Shown here: in pieces, positions 30,853 to 39,798 of the stretch
Layout: every line of letters begins with the position of its first letter
Numbering within the stretch: position 1 is the first letter of the stretch
Source: Oscillospiraceae bacterium
Lineage (GTDB): Bacteria; Bacillota; Clostridia; Oscillospirales; Oscillospiraceae
Direction of reading: 5' to 3'
Length of the DNA: 64,000 nt
Assembly: GCA_902761635.1 (NCBI GenBank)
Contig: CACWLG010000021.1
Coordinates: 1 to 64,000, forward strand
Position numbers and translations under genes: made by a program
Notes under the pieces: model-generated
The model's database searches: none
Told to the model about the DNA's origin: nothing
The model's input: only the letters and a program-made list of their open reading frames with translations

Positions 30853-32064
30853 TCAGCGGGCAGTGCGGCTGCGCTGCAGTTCGGAAACCACAATGGCGCA
30901 GGAGCTGTCGCCGGTGATGTTGACGACGGTGCGTCCCATGTCGAAGATGCGGTCCACACCGGCAACCAGAGCAATGCCCTCGACCGGGAGACCGACGGAC
31001 TGCAGTACCATGGCCAGCATGACCATGCCGGCGCCGGGGACACCCGCGGTTCCGATGGAGGCGAGCGTCGCGGTCAGAACGATGGTGAGCATCTGCGAGA
31101 CCGTAAGCTCAATGCCGAAGCAGGAGGCGATGAAGATGCAGCACACGCCCTGGTAAATGGCAGTACCGTCCATGTTGATGGTAGCGCCGAGCGGAAGGAC
31201 GAAGGAGGTGACCTCCTTATCCGCGCCGAGCTTCTGTACGCACTTCATGTTCAGCGGCAGCGTACCGACAGAGGAGGCGGAGGAGAAAGCCAGCACAATG
31301 GCCGGCATCATGCCCTTGAAGAACCTGACGGGATCCATATGCCCCAGGAGCTTGACCGAGAGGGAGTAGACAACCACCATGTGGAGGAAATAGCAGATGT
31401 AGGCGATCAGCAGCACCTTGGCAAGAGATCCGAGCACCGCCGGACCGTTCTCCGCGACCACAGGGCACAGCAGGCAGAACACGCCGACCGGGGAAAGCTT
31501 CAGGATCATCTCCATGATCTTCATGCAGATGTCGTTGCAGACGGTGACTGCTGTGAATTCTATGTCCATGCGCTCACGGATCAGGATCAGGGCGAAGCCG
31601 ATAAACAGGGAAGCCACAATGATTTGCAGCATGTTGGCGTTGGCAAAGGGCGCAACGAAGTTTGAAGGGAAGATCCCTACCAGCGTATCCATGAAGTTGA
31701 CAGAGGTTGCAGAGGGCGTATAGCTCAGATCCGTCGTGGAGAGGACAGGGAAGATCCCCTTGGTCAGATTGGCGATCAGCAGACCGATCGTCACCGCAAA
31801 GGCGGTGGTGCAGAGGTAATACAGGACGGTCTGTCCGCCGATGGTGCCGACCTTCCTGATGTCGCGCAGGGAGACAACGCCCGCCATAATGGAGAAGAAG
31901 ACCAGCGGACACACGATCCATTTGATGAGATTGAGAAAGATCGTGCCGAAGGGCTTGATGTACTTCGTCGCAAAGGCCGCGTTGGACGTCAGAAGTATAC
32001 CGACGATGATCGCAAGCACCATTGCAATGAAGATCTGCGTGGAGAGTGCCAGCTTCTTTTTCAT
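30853..32064 (-). CDS. Dicarboxylate/amino acid:cation symporter (DAACS, GltP/SstT-like)
   Basis: 403 residues. Eight helices plus the two re-entrant loops are indicated by the serine-rich SSASSVGTLPLNM motif and by NMDGTAIYQG, the hallmarks of the glutamate-transporter fold. It imports glutamate, serine or dicarboxylates with Na+ or H+ (family). Slightly shorter than GltP (about 430). On the minus strand a TTGACA (complement of 32111-32116) 50 bases upstream suggests its own promoter. Confidence 0.92.
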   Translation of the reverse strand: MKKKLALSTQIFIAMVLAIIVGILLTSNAAFATKYIKPFGTIFLNLIKWIVCPLVFFSIMAGVVSLRDIRKVGTIGGQTVLYYLCTTAFAVTIGLLIANLTKGIFPVLSTTDLSYTPSATSVNFMDTLVGIFPSNFVAPFANANMLQIIVASLFIGFALILIRERMDIEFTAVTVCNDICMKIMEMILKLSPVGVFCLLCPVVAENGPAVLGSLAKVLLIAYICYFLHMVVVYSLSVKLLGHMDPVRFFKGMMPAIVLAFSSASSVGTLPLNMKCVQKLGADKEVTSFVLPLGATINMDGTAIYQGVCCIFIASCFGIELTVSQMLTIVLTATLASIGTAGVPGAGMVMLAMVLQSVGLPVEGIALVAGVDRIFDMGRTVVNITGDSSCAIVVSELQRSRTAR

Positions 32065-32110
32065 GGGATCAGCTTCCTTTCTAATTGAAATAGTATTCCG
32101 AACGTATACA

Positions 32111-32116
32111 TGTCAA
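32111..32116 (-). promoter_or_regulatory. -35 box upstream of the symporter gene
   Basis: A perfect TTGACA on the minus strand. Candidate -10 sequences (TACTAT at 15 bases, CTATTT at 17) are imperfect. Confidence 0.35.
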
Positions 32117-32262
32117 GCATACAGCAACAGCATCAAAATGTCCAGAGCAAAATGAAAAATACGCAAAGTATTTGTTGAAAACGCAGAGGACGGCGGCTGC
32201 GCGGGAGGTGACTCGGAAACGATTTGCAGATGTCCCGCGCCAAATCAGTGCCTTCATTTTCG

Positions 32263-32291
32263 TTGACGAAAAAGCGCATGAATGCTATTAT
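32263..32291 (+). promoter_or_regulatory. Promoter of the ABC importer operon
   Basis: TTGACG (32263-32268), 17 bases, TATTAT (32286-32291). The -10 is embedded in a 14-base tandem repeat of the form AATGCTAT(T/A)AT(T/C)A-G, a possible regulator site. Confidence 0.6.
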
Positions 32292-32350
32292 TAGAATGCT
32301 ATAATCAGAATGTTGGAGAAGCCCAAAATATACGAATTGGAGGATTTCCA

Positions 32351-33601
32351 ATGAAAAAAGTTCTGTCTTTGTTTCTTGCCGCTGCGCTGATCGTCTGCCT
32401 CTGCGCCTGCGGCACACAGTCGGGTCAGACGCAGCAGAGTGAGCAGCAGCCCGCGCAGAACGAACCCGCCGCCCCCGCCGAAGAGCCCGCGGGCGAGCCG
32501 GTCCACCTGAAGGTCTGGGGTTCTCAGGCCGATCAGGAGCTGCTGAAGGAGCTCTGCGAGGCTTTCGCCGCCGAGCATCCCGAGAGCACCTGGGAGTTTG
32601 AGTACGGCGTGGTCGATGAGGACGACGCGCAGGCTCGCTATCTGGAAGACCCGGCCGCTGCCGCGGACGTGTTCTCCTTCCCCGATGACCAGTTGCTCAT
32701 CCTCGTGCAGGCGGACGCGCTGTACGAAGTCACACGCAACCATGACGCGATCGCAGCCGCCAACGCGGCAGGCACGATCAACGCCGCAAGCTGCAACGGC
32801 GTGCTGTACGGCTATCCCATGACCGCCGACAACGGCTACTACCTGTACTACGACAAGTCCGTTCTCACCGAGGACGATGTGAAGACCCTGGACGGTATCC
32901 TTGCTGCGGCCAATTCTGCCGGGAAGCAGGTCCACATGGACATCTCCAACGGCTGGTATCTGGCCTCCTTCTTCCTGGGCAATGGCTGCCAGCTCACGCT
33001 GGACGCTGACGGCAGCCAGATCTGCGACTTCAATAACGCCAACGGCCTTGCTGCCGCCGAGGCGATCCGTGCCTTCTGCAACGATCCCGCCTTCATTACC
33101 GGCGACGACAGCATGCTGCAGGGCGGCATCGGCGACAATATCTGCGCCGGCGTCAGCGGCCCCTGGACCTCTGCCAGCATCAAGGAAAAGCTGGGCGACA
33201 ATTTTGGCGCTGCGAAGCTCCCGACCTTTACCTGCAACGGCCGACAGGTGCAGATGGGTTCTTTCCTCGGCTGCAAGCTGCTGGGCGTGAACTCCCAGAC
33301 CAGGCACCCCGTGGAGGCCATGATGCTTGCCGAGTACCTCACCGGTGAGCAGGCGCAGCTCCGCCGCTTTGAGGTGCTGGGCTACGGCCCCTCCAACATC
33401 AACGCCGCGGCTTCCCCGGCTGTTGCGGCTGACCCCGCCCTGTCCGCTCTTGCCGAGCAGAGCCGGTTTGCCATCAGCCAGCACGTTCTGGGCCAGTATT
33501 GGACGCCCGCCGAGGCCTTCGGCGCGGAGCTGGAAGCCCATTCCGAGGGCGATCTCCAGCAGATGCTCGATCAGCTCGTCGAGCAGGCAACCGCGAAATA
33601 A
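32351..33601 (+). CDS. ABC transporter sugar-binding lipoprotein (MalE-type)
   Basis: 416 residues with a lipoprotein signal peptide; lipobox LCAC gives the lipidated Cys at about 20, followed by a Gln/Pro/Ala-rich linker. The body is an extracellular solute-binding protein of family 1 (LKVWGSQADQELLKELCEAF, then GVLYGYPMTADNGYYLYYDK typical of maltose-type proteins). GGAGG precedes the ATG. First gene of a three-gene importer operon; ligand likely malto-oligosaccharides or another oligosaccharide. Confidence 0.9.
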   Translation: MKKVLSLFLAAALIVCLCACGTQSGQTQQSEQQPAQNEPAAPAEEPAGEPVHLKVWGSQADQELLKELCEAFAAEHPESTWEFEYGVVDEDDAQARYLEDPAAAADVFSFPDDQLLILVQADALYEVTRNHDAIAAANAAGTINAASCNGVLYGYPMTADNGYYLYYDKSVLTEDDVKTLDGILAAANSAGKQVHMDISNGWYLASFFLGNGCQLTLDADGSQICDFNNANGLAAAEAIRAFCNDPAFITGDDSMLQGGIGDNICAGVSGPWTSASIKEKLGDNFGAAKLPTFTCNGRQVQMGSFLGCKLLGVNSQTRHPVEAMMLAEYLTGEQAQLRRFEVLGYGPSNINAAASPAVAADPALSALAEQSRFAISQHVLGQYWTPAEAFGAELEAHSEGDLQQMLDQLVEQATAK

Positions 33602-33625
33602 GTATATTTTGGTTTTATATCGGGA

Positions 33626-33661
33626 AAAGGCTGCCGCAGGCTAAATTGCGACAGCCTTTTC
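33626..33661 (+). terminator. Attenuating hairpin between binding protein and permease genes
   Basis: GAAAAGGCTG and CAGCCTTTTC form the stem, followed by TTCTTCC. Such partial terminators often lower permease expression relative to the binding protein. Confidence 0.55.
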
Positions 33662-33688
33662 TTCCATTTCTCATGGAGGTGATGATCC

Positions 33689-35044
33689 TTGCATCGTGGG
33701 CGTCCTTTTTGGCTTCAAGCCTTCCGAAAAAGCAAACATCCCTTGACCTGGCTGTCGATGTTGGTCATGGGAAGCGGCTGCTTCCGCTTCCGGCAGTTCG
33801 GAAAAGGGCTTTTGTATCTGCTCTCTGAGCTTGCTTTCTTCCGTTTCTTCTTCGGCTTTGGATGGAAGTACCTGTCCCACTTTGATACGCTGGGAGAAAA
33901 CAAACAGTTCAAGGTCTGGAACGAGGAGCTGCAGATCTACCAGCGCGTCCCCGGCGACAATTCCATGCTGATTCTCTTATTCAGCGTGCTCACCATCGCG
34001 GCGACGATCCTGTTTATATACTTGTGGTATCTGAATCTGAAGAGCGCGGGAGAGCTGTGCCTGCTCGATGCGCAGGGCAGGCATATTCCGTCCTTTCGCG
34101 AGGATCTGAGGAGTCTGCTGGACAGCCGCTTCCATATTACGCTATTGGCCGCCCCGGTGATGAGCCTGGTGGCCTTCACAGTGCTGCCGATCGTGTTCAT
34201 GGTGCTGATAGCCTTCACAAACTTTGACTCCAACCATCAGCCGCCCGGCGAGCTCTTTACTTGGACAGGGCTTAGCAATGTGACGGATATCTTCCTTGGC
34301 AACCAGACAAAAACACACACCTTTTTCGGCGTCTTTGGCTGGACGATTGTCTGGGCAATCCTGGCAACCTTCACAAACTACATTCTCGGGATGCTGCTGG
34401 CGATTCTCATCAACCACAAGCTGGTGAAGCTGAAAAAGATGTGGCGGACACTCTTTGTCATTTCCATTGCCATCCCGCAGTTTGTGAGCCTGCTGCTCAT
34501 TTCCCGTGCCTTGGAACCGATGGGTGCCGTCAACATTGCGCTGATGAAGCTCGGCTGGATCACTGCCCCGCTTCCGTTCCTGACGGACAAGACGCTGGCG
34601 CGCATCTGCGTGGTGGTCATCAATATGTGGATCGGCATCCCCTATACAATGCTGACGGTCAGCGGTGTGCTGATGAACATTCCCTCCGACCTCTACGAGA
34701 GCGCGGAGCTGGACGGTGCCGGACCTTTCCGCCGCTTCACCAACATCACACTGCCTTACATGATCTTTGTGACCGCCCCGGCGACGATCACGACCTTTGT
34801 GGGCAACATCAACAACTTCAACGTCATTTATCTGCTTACGAGAGGCGGTCCCTTCGCACTGGACTATTACCAGGCGGGCAAGACCGACCTGCTGGTTACC
34901 TGGCTCTATAAGCTCACTGTGGATCAGCACGACTACGCTCTGGCTTCGACCATCGGCATTTTCATCTTCATGATCGTCTCGACGCTCTCTATCACGGTAT
35001 ATAACCACACCAGCGCTGTAAAGAAGGAGGATATGTTCCAATGA
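33689..35044 (+). CDS. ABC transporter permease (MalF-type)
   Basis: 451 residues. The start is TTG 33689 after a perfect GGAGGTGA. The N-terminus has three extra hydrophobic stretches before the permease core, as in the longer MalF-type proteins. The EAA loop ESAELDGAGPFRRFTNITLP marks the contact with the ATPase. It overlaps the next permease by 4 bases. Confidence 0.92.
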   Translation: MHRGRPFWLQAFRKSKHPLTWLSMLVMGSGCFRFRQFGKGLLYLLSELAFFRFFFGFGWKYLSHFDTLGENKQFKVWNEELQIYQRVPGDNSMLILLFSVLTIAATILFIYLWYLNLKSAGELCLLDAQGRHIPSFREDLRSLLDSRFHITLLAAPVMSLVAFTVLPIVFMVLIAFTNFDSNHQPPGELFTWTGLSNVTDIFLGNQTKTHTFFGVFGWTIVWAILATFTNYILGMLLAILINHKLVKLKKMWRTLFVISIAIPQFVSLLLISRALEPMGAVNIALMKLGWITAPLPFLTDKTLARICVVVINMWIGIPYTMLTVSGVLMNIPSDLYESAELDGAGPFRRFTNITLPYMIFVTAPATITTFVGNINNFNVIYLLTRGGPFALDYYQAGKTDLLVTWLYKLTVDQHDYALASTIGIFIFMIVSTLSITVYNHTSAVKKEDMFQ

Positions 35045-35883
35045 GCAGAAGAAAAAAACTGACCGGAATTGCCCTCCATGTGCTGCTGACGGTACTGGCG
35101 ATCCTCTGGCTCGTGCCGGTATTCTGGCTGGTGCTGTCCTCCTTCCGGGAGGAGAAAGGCGCATACACCTCTTACCTTTGGCCCAAAGGCTTTACCCTTG
35201 CCAACTACCAGCGGCTCTTTACGGACACCAGACTCTTTAATTTTCCGCGCTGGTTCCTCAATACGCTCTTTGTGGCGTGCTGCTGCTGCGTCATCACCAC
35301 GATCCTGACGCTGATGGTGGCCTATGTCTACTCCCGGCTCCGTTTCCCGGCTCGCAAGGCGCTGATGAACGTCTCACTGGTGCTGGGCATGTTCCCGGGA
35401 TTCATGAGCATGATCGCCATCTACCACTTTCTCAAGGCCATCGGCCTGGATCAAACGCTGCTGGCCCTGATCCTGGTCTATTCCGGGGGCGCTGCACTGA
35501 ACTACTACATCGCCAAGGGCTTCTTTGACACGATCCCCAAGTCGCTGGACGAGGCGGCCATGCTGGATGGGGCTACCAATCACATCATCTTCTGGAAGAT
35601 CATCCTTCCAAATTCCAAGCCAATTGTTGCCAATACCGCCATCAAAGCCTTTATCGCGCCCTGGGTGGACTTTATCTTCGTTTCGGTCATTATGAAGGAC
35701 AACTACAAGAACTACACTGTTGCCAAGGGCCTCAGCACCATGGTGGACAAGGCCAACATCTTCGAGTATTACACGGCCTTCTGCGCCGCAGCGGTGTTGA
35801 TTTCAATTCCCATTGTGCTGCTCTTCATCCGGCTGCAGAAATACTATGTGGGCGGCGTGACGGCCGGCTCATCAAAGGGGTGA
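35041..35883 (+). CDS. ABC transporter permease (MalG-type)
   Basis: 280 residues with six helices and the EAA motif DEAAMLDGATNHIIFWKIIL. It would form the channel with the upstream permease. No ATP-binding subunit gene follows within the window, so a shared MsmX/MsmK-type ATPase is likely (inference from the family habit in Firmicutes). Confidence 0.93.
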   Translation: MSRRKKLTGIALHVLLTVLAILWLVPVFWLVLSSFREEKGAYTSYLWPKGFTLANYQRLFTDTRLFNFPRWFLNTLFVACCCCVITTILTLMVAYVYSRLRFPARKALMNVSLVLGMFPGFMSMIAIYHFLKAIGLDQTLLALILVYSGGAALNYYIAKGFFDTIPKSLDEAAMLDGATNHIIFWKIILPNSKPIVANTAIKAFIAPWVDFIFVSVIMKDNYKNYTVAKGLSTMVDKANIFEYYTAFCAAAVLISIPIVLLFIRLQKYYVGGVTAGSSKG

Positions 35884-35972
35884 GAGGGCGGATCGACCCG
35901 AAACGCCAGTACATTGTACAAGCCTCAGGGGTTTGGGCCGATGAAGGCATCGACCCCTTGCATGTATATACG

Positions 35973-35987
35973 TTTTGAGACAGCGCC
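35973..35987 (-). repeat. Solo IS1182-type terminal repeat
   Basis: The minus strand reads GGCGCTGTCTCAAAA, matching the left end of the intact IS at 14 of 15 bases. No transposase or opposite end is seen nearby. It may be a decayed element end or a chance match; the gap 35884-36046 otherwise holds only an imperfect hairpin (about 35924-35960). Confidence 0.4.
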
Positions 35988-36046
35988 TATACCGACCGTG
36001 CTTTCACTCCCTAAAGTTTCGTGATGATCCATAAAAGTAGATCCTT

Positions 36047-36694
36047 TTATGGAAAAGGATGCAGATAGCGCTCGGCCATGTCCAGCAGGAGCGTGAGCTC
36101 GGAGGCATCACCGAAGCCGTCGGTCTGCAGGATCTCGCCCCGCAGCAGCTTCTGGGCAAGGGCCATCACCCCATGGCAGACACTGTCGTAATAGAGGCGC
36201 GGGGACGCAATGGGACGGATCGACCCGTCCCGAATGCCCGCCTCATAGCTGCTCAGAAACACGGGATAGAAGTTCAGCACGCGCGATTCATACTCCGCCA
36301 GGACGGCTGGGTCGGGTTTTGCGCGCATGACAAAGCTGTCAAAATCCCCCACGAAACGGATGAAATCCGGCTGCTCGCGAAAGAGCTTGCGGTACACCCT
36401 GAACAGGCGGGACACGCGTTCGATCCCCGGGCAGGCGAGGAAATCCTCCGCCTCGTAGACGCTGGAGAAGAGCGTGTCCAGGTCCTGCCACAAAAGCGCC
36501 CCGGCACGGATGACCAGCGTCTCCTTCGTGCCGAAGTAACGGTAGAGCGAGGCAACGCCCACCTCCGCCTTCTCGGCCACGTCGGTCATCTTCACATTCT
36601 CGATCCCGTTTTGCAGAAAAAGCTCCGCCGCGACGTAGACGATTCCATCCTCGCGCAGGCCGCGCAAAGTTTTTGCAGAATTTTCGTTGCTCAT
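36047..36694 (-). CDS. TetR-family transcriptional repressor
   Basis: 215 residues. N-terminal helix-turn-helix (VKMTDVAEKAEVGVASLYRYFGTKETL) and a ligand-binding C-terminal helical domain. The ATG at 36694 is chosen over a longer frame reading through the operator. It is divergent from the GT-B-like gene, with the palindromic operator between them, so it most likely represses itself and the three genes to the right (GT-B-like, symporter, GH36). Confidence 0.9.
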   Translation of the reverse strand: MSNENSAKTLRGLREDGIVYVAAELFLQNGIENVKMTDVAEKAEVGVASLYRYFGTKETLVIRAGALLWQDLDTLFSSVYEAEDFLACPGIERVSRLFRVYRKLFREQPDFIRFVGDFDSFVMRAKPDPAVLAEYESRVLNFYPVFLSSYEAGIRDGSIRPIASPRLYYDSVCHGVMALAQKLLRGEILQTDGFGDASELTLLLDMAERYLHPFP

Positions 36695-36714
36695 ATTGAC
36701 AGGCACCGCTTTCT

Positions 36715-36753
36715 GTGATAGTCTATCTATCAGATTGATAGATAGACTATCAC
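36715..36753. promoter_or_regulatory. TetR-type operator, perfect 18-bp inverted repeat
   Basis: GTGATAGTCTATCTATCA and its exact complement flank GAT. It overlaps the -10 of the minus-strand promoter (TTGACA at 36767-36772, 17 bases, TAGTCT at 36744-36749), so a bound repressor would block both directions. Confidence 0.85.
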
Positions 36754-36813
36754 ACGATCCTGCATTTGTCAAGTAAACCCTGATGAAACTGAGCGAAAGC
36801 GGAGGAAAAACAG

Positions 36814-38268
36814 ATGGAGCGTTCAAAGGTCATCTTCGGAAACCGGATCGCGGACAGGGACTATCGCAAGGCCTGCCGCCAGAAGGAGAAGTTCATTCGG
36901 AAATACGGCGACGACAGCGGCCGCCCGTATTATTTCAAGGCAGTGGAAAACCCGGTGCTCGCCCCGCTCGGGGTAAAGACCCTGGTTCTGACGGATGAGC
37001 CGGGGCTTCCGCTTCCGGAGAACGCCGTCATCGTCGGCAACATCCGCATGGGCTACGGTCACTACCGCATCTCCATGTCCATTGCCTCGGCGGCCCACGC
37101 CCTGGGCTATGTGCCCTGCTGGCTGGACCTCAACTCCTTCCCCGAATCCACAGCGACGAAAATTATCTCCGGGCAGAACGATCTCTATTCCCTCGGCTCC
37201 CGGATCAGCCAGTATTCCAGGCTCTTCAATAAATTCGTATGGGAGCCGATCAACTATGAGGGCTTCCGCAAGCTCACGTACAACGTGGGCGACCAGAAAA
37301 ACGCCGAGCTCATGGCTCCCCTGCTGCAGAATCTGCCGAAGGATGTGCCCTATGTCGCGACCCATGTCTGGCCCGCTCAGGCGGCGGTCCACGCGGGCTT
37401 CACCCATGTGGTCAACGCCATCCCCGACAACTGGCCCATGGCCCTGCACCTGAGCGAGGGGAGCATTCACACGGTGCAGACGCCCTCCGCCTTCCTCGGC
37501 TACAAGATGCTGCGCGGCATGGATAAGAAGCGGCAGCTCAAGCCCATGCCCAGGGGCACGGTTTTCGATGTGGGCCACTACGTCGACCATGAGTTTGTGG
37601 AAAACATTGAGGCCGACTGCGCCGCGAGGCTCAAGCGCATGGAGGAGGGCGCGCCCCGGCGCTTCCTGCTCTCCATCGGCGGTGCGGGCGCGCAGCAAAA
37701 GCTCTTTGAGGACATCATCCGCCATCTGCTGCCGCAGGTGCAGGCGGGCAAGGTCACCCTGCTCATCAATACCGGCGACCACTTTGATGTCTGGGATTCC
37801 ATCGTGGCCCACATCCCCGCGCTCCGCGCCGTGGCCGAGACGCACTTTGACAATTACGAGGCCGCAAGATCCTTCATTGAAAAGGGCGAAGGGCTCCGTG
37901 GCGTGCAGGTCTTCTGCCACAGGGACATTTTCGCCGCAGTGTATGTGACGAACCTGCTGATGCGCGTGTGCGACGTGCTGCTCACCAAGCCCGGCGAGCT
38001 GAGCTTTTACCCCGTGCCCAAGCTCATGATCCACCGCGTCGGCGGACATGAGATGTGGGGCGCCATCCGCGCGGCCGAGGTGGGCGACGGCACCTACGAG
38101 TGCGAAAAAACCGAGGAGGTCCTTGCCATGCTCGATGAGATCACGAACGGGAATGAGGTCCTCCCCGCCCTCTGCCGCAGCATCCTGCGGGCCAAAAACG
38201 CCGGGATCTACAACGGCGCCTACGAGGCTGTAAAGCTTGCGGTGGGGAAATCATTTACCTCTCTCTGA
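36814..38268 (+). CDS. GT-B-like glycosyltransferase (MurG/MGDG-synthase-type), function unknown
   Basis: 484 residues, no signal peptide or clear membrane helix. IRMGYGHYRISMSIASAAHA (78-97) resembles the acceptor-binding loop of GT28 enzymes, LLSIGGAGAQQKL the first nucleotide-binding loop of the second domain, and LLTKPGELSFYPVPK the donor loop (compare TKPGGLT). Other parts, such as VPYVATHVWPAQAAVHAGFT, do not match well-known GTs. It could be a lipid or cell-surface glycosyltransferase, or a degenerate relative acting on sugars. It is regulated by the divergent TetR and followed by the symporter gene after a hairpin repeat. Confidence 0.6.
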   Translation: MERSKVIFGNRIADRDYRKACRQKEKFIRKYGDDSGRPYYFKAVENPVLAPLGVKTLVLTDEPGLPLPENAVIVGNIRMGYGHYRISMSIASAAHALGYVPCWLDLNSFPESTATKIISGQNDLYSLGSRISQYSRLFNKFVWEPINYEGFRKLTYNVGDQKNAELMAPLLQNLPKDVPYVATHVWPAQAAVHAGFTHVVNAIPDNWPMALHLSEGSIHTVQTPSAFLGYKMLRGMDKKRQLKPMPRGTVFDVGHYVDHEFVENIEADCAARLKRMEEGAPRRFLLSIGGAGAQQKLFEDIIRHLLPQVQAGKVTLLINTGDHFDVWDSIVAHIPALRAVAETHFDNYEAARSFIEKGEGLRGVQVFCHRDIFAAVYVTNLLMRVCDVLLTKPGELSFYPVPKLMIHRVGGHEMWGAIRAAEVGDGTYECEKTEEVLAMLDEITNGNEVLPALCRSILRAKNAGIYNGAYEAVKLAVGKSFTSL

Positions 38269-38304
38269 GGGGAGGCGGCATGGCCGATCCCACGCGAGGC
38301 CATG

Positions 38305-38396
38305 ATGGAGGGAGTCAGTTTCAAAGACGTACAGACTCCCTCGGTCTCAGCGCTTGCCCGAGACGCGCTGAGACAGCTCCCTCATAGAGGGAGCCA
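38305..38396. repeat. Triple-hairpin intergenic repeat
   Basis: Three consecutive hairpins: GAGGGAGTC/GACTCCCTC, GTCTCAGCGC/GCGCTGAGAC, GCTCCCTC/GAGGGAGC. The CTCCCTCATAGAGGGAG core is a common intergenic repeat in Ruminococcaceae genomes as I remember them; no second copy is in this window. It separates the GT-B-like gene from the symporter gene and may modulate readthrough. Confidence 0.55.
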
Positions 38397-38433
38397 AAGC
38401 GGTACACATTTTTATTAAAGGGAGAACACCATC

Positions 38434-39798
38434 ATGCAGAAGAAACCGATCACCAATAAGCTCCTGTGGATCTTTGCCGTCGGCCAGTTCGGCTGGAGCC
38501 TGCTCAGCGGCATCGTGACCAACTGGATGGTCTATTACTACACCGGCAGCCCTGACGCCCAGAACCCCAACACCGGCATTTTCGCCTCCGGCATCACACA
38601 GCATCCGATCCTCTTCAAGCTCACGCTCTTCGGCCTGGTGCTCGCCGTGGGCCGTATCTTCGACGCCATCACCGATCCGCTGATCGCGGGCTGGTCCGAC
38701 AGCGCCAACTACAAGGGCGGGCGCCGCATTCCCTTCATGAAGGCCATCGCCGTCCCCTTCGCGCTCGTGACGGTGGGACTCTTCACTCTGCCGCAGACCG
38801 GCTCCATTCCCCTGAACGACACCATTCTCTTCTGCCTGCTGATGGTCTTCTACCTCTTCATGACCATCTACTGCACACCCTATAACGCTCTGATCGCGGA
38901 GCTCGGCGACACCCAGGAGCACCGCATCAACGTCTCCACCTACATTTCCTTTACCTTTATCGCGGGCCAGTCCATCTCCTTCATGCTGCCGAACGTGGCC
39001 GGCATGCTGCAGGGTGCCTTCGGTCAGGCCGGGTCCGTGCGCATGGCGGTAGCCGTCATGTCCGCCGTCGCCTGCATCGCCATGCTGGTTCCCTCGCTGT
39101 ACATCAAGGAGCGCGCATACATCGACTCCAAGCCCAGCAAAACGGCTGCCTTCTCTTCCCTGCTCAAGACCTTTCAGAACAGGCAGTTCCGCCGCTTTGT
39201 CTATTCCGATGTCATCTACTTCTTTGCCCTGACGCTGTTCCAGACCGGCCTTGCCTTCTATGAGACCAAGCTCATGGAAATCGAGGACACCTGGACCTTC
39301 GTGCTGACCGCCACCATGACCTTCATTTCCGTCTGCCTCTACCCCGTCGTCAACAGGCTTGCTCCGAAGCTCGGCAAGAAAAAGCTGATCGTCACGGGCT
39401 TCTTTGCCTACGCGCTGGTGTTCCTCATCACCTCTCTCTGCGGCAAGGGTCTGTACTGGGGCTTCATCGTGGCCGTGTGCGCCGCGGTGCCGATGGCCAT
39501 CCTCGGCATCCTGCCCCAGGCCTGTGTGGCCGACGTGGCGGAGCTTTCCCGCCTTGAGACCGGCGAGGACCGCAGCGGCATGTTCTTTGCCGCCCGCACC
39601 TTCGCCTTCAAGATGGGCCAGGCCATTGCCATGGTGGTCTTCACCTCCATGACCGTCGCGGCCACTGCGGCCAGCTACCGCGCCACCGCCGTTGTGGCCA
39701 CCGTCACCTGCCTGATCGGCGCGTGCCTCTTCCTCCTTTATAACGAGAAGATGATCCTCTCCCGCATTGAGGAGCTGAAGGCAGGGAAAAAGGCATGA
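38434..39798 (+). CDS. GPH-family sugar:cation symporter (MelB-like MFS)
   Basis: 454 residues with 12 helices. The GPH motif is seen at IFDAITDPLIAGWSDSANYK; the melibiose-type cytoplasmic loop RRIPFMKAIAVP follows. The stop overlaps the alpha-galactosidase ATG (ATGA), so transport of melibiose or raffinose-type sugars with intracellular cleavage is likely. The substrate is inferred from this coupling. Confidence 0.9.
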   Translation: MQKKPITNKLLWIFAVGQFGWSLLSGIVTNWMVYYYTGSPDAQNPNTGIFASGITQHPILFKLTLFGLVLAVGRIFDAITDPLIAGWSDSANYKGGRRIPFMKAIAVPFALVTVGLFTLPQTGSIPLNDTILFCLLMVFYLFMTIYCTPYNALIAELGDTQEHRINVSTYISFTFIAGQSISFMLPNVAGMLQGAFGQAGSVRMAVAVMSAVACIAMLVPSLYIKERAYIDSKPSKTAAFSSLLKTFQNRQFRRFVYSDVIYFFALTLFQTGLAFYETKLMEIEDTWTFVLTATMTFISVCLYPVVNRLAPKLGKKKLIVTGFFAYALVFLITSLCGKGLYWGFIVAVCAAVPMAILGILPQACVADVAELSRLETGEDRSGMFFAARTFAFKMGQAIAMVVFTSMTVAATAASYRATAVVATVTCLIGACLFLLYNEKMILSRIEELKAGKKA

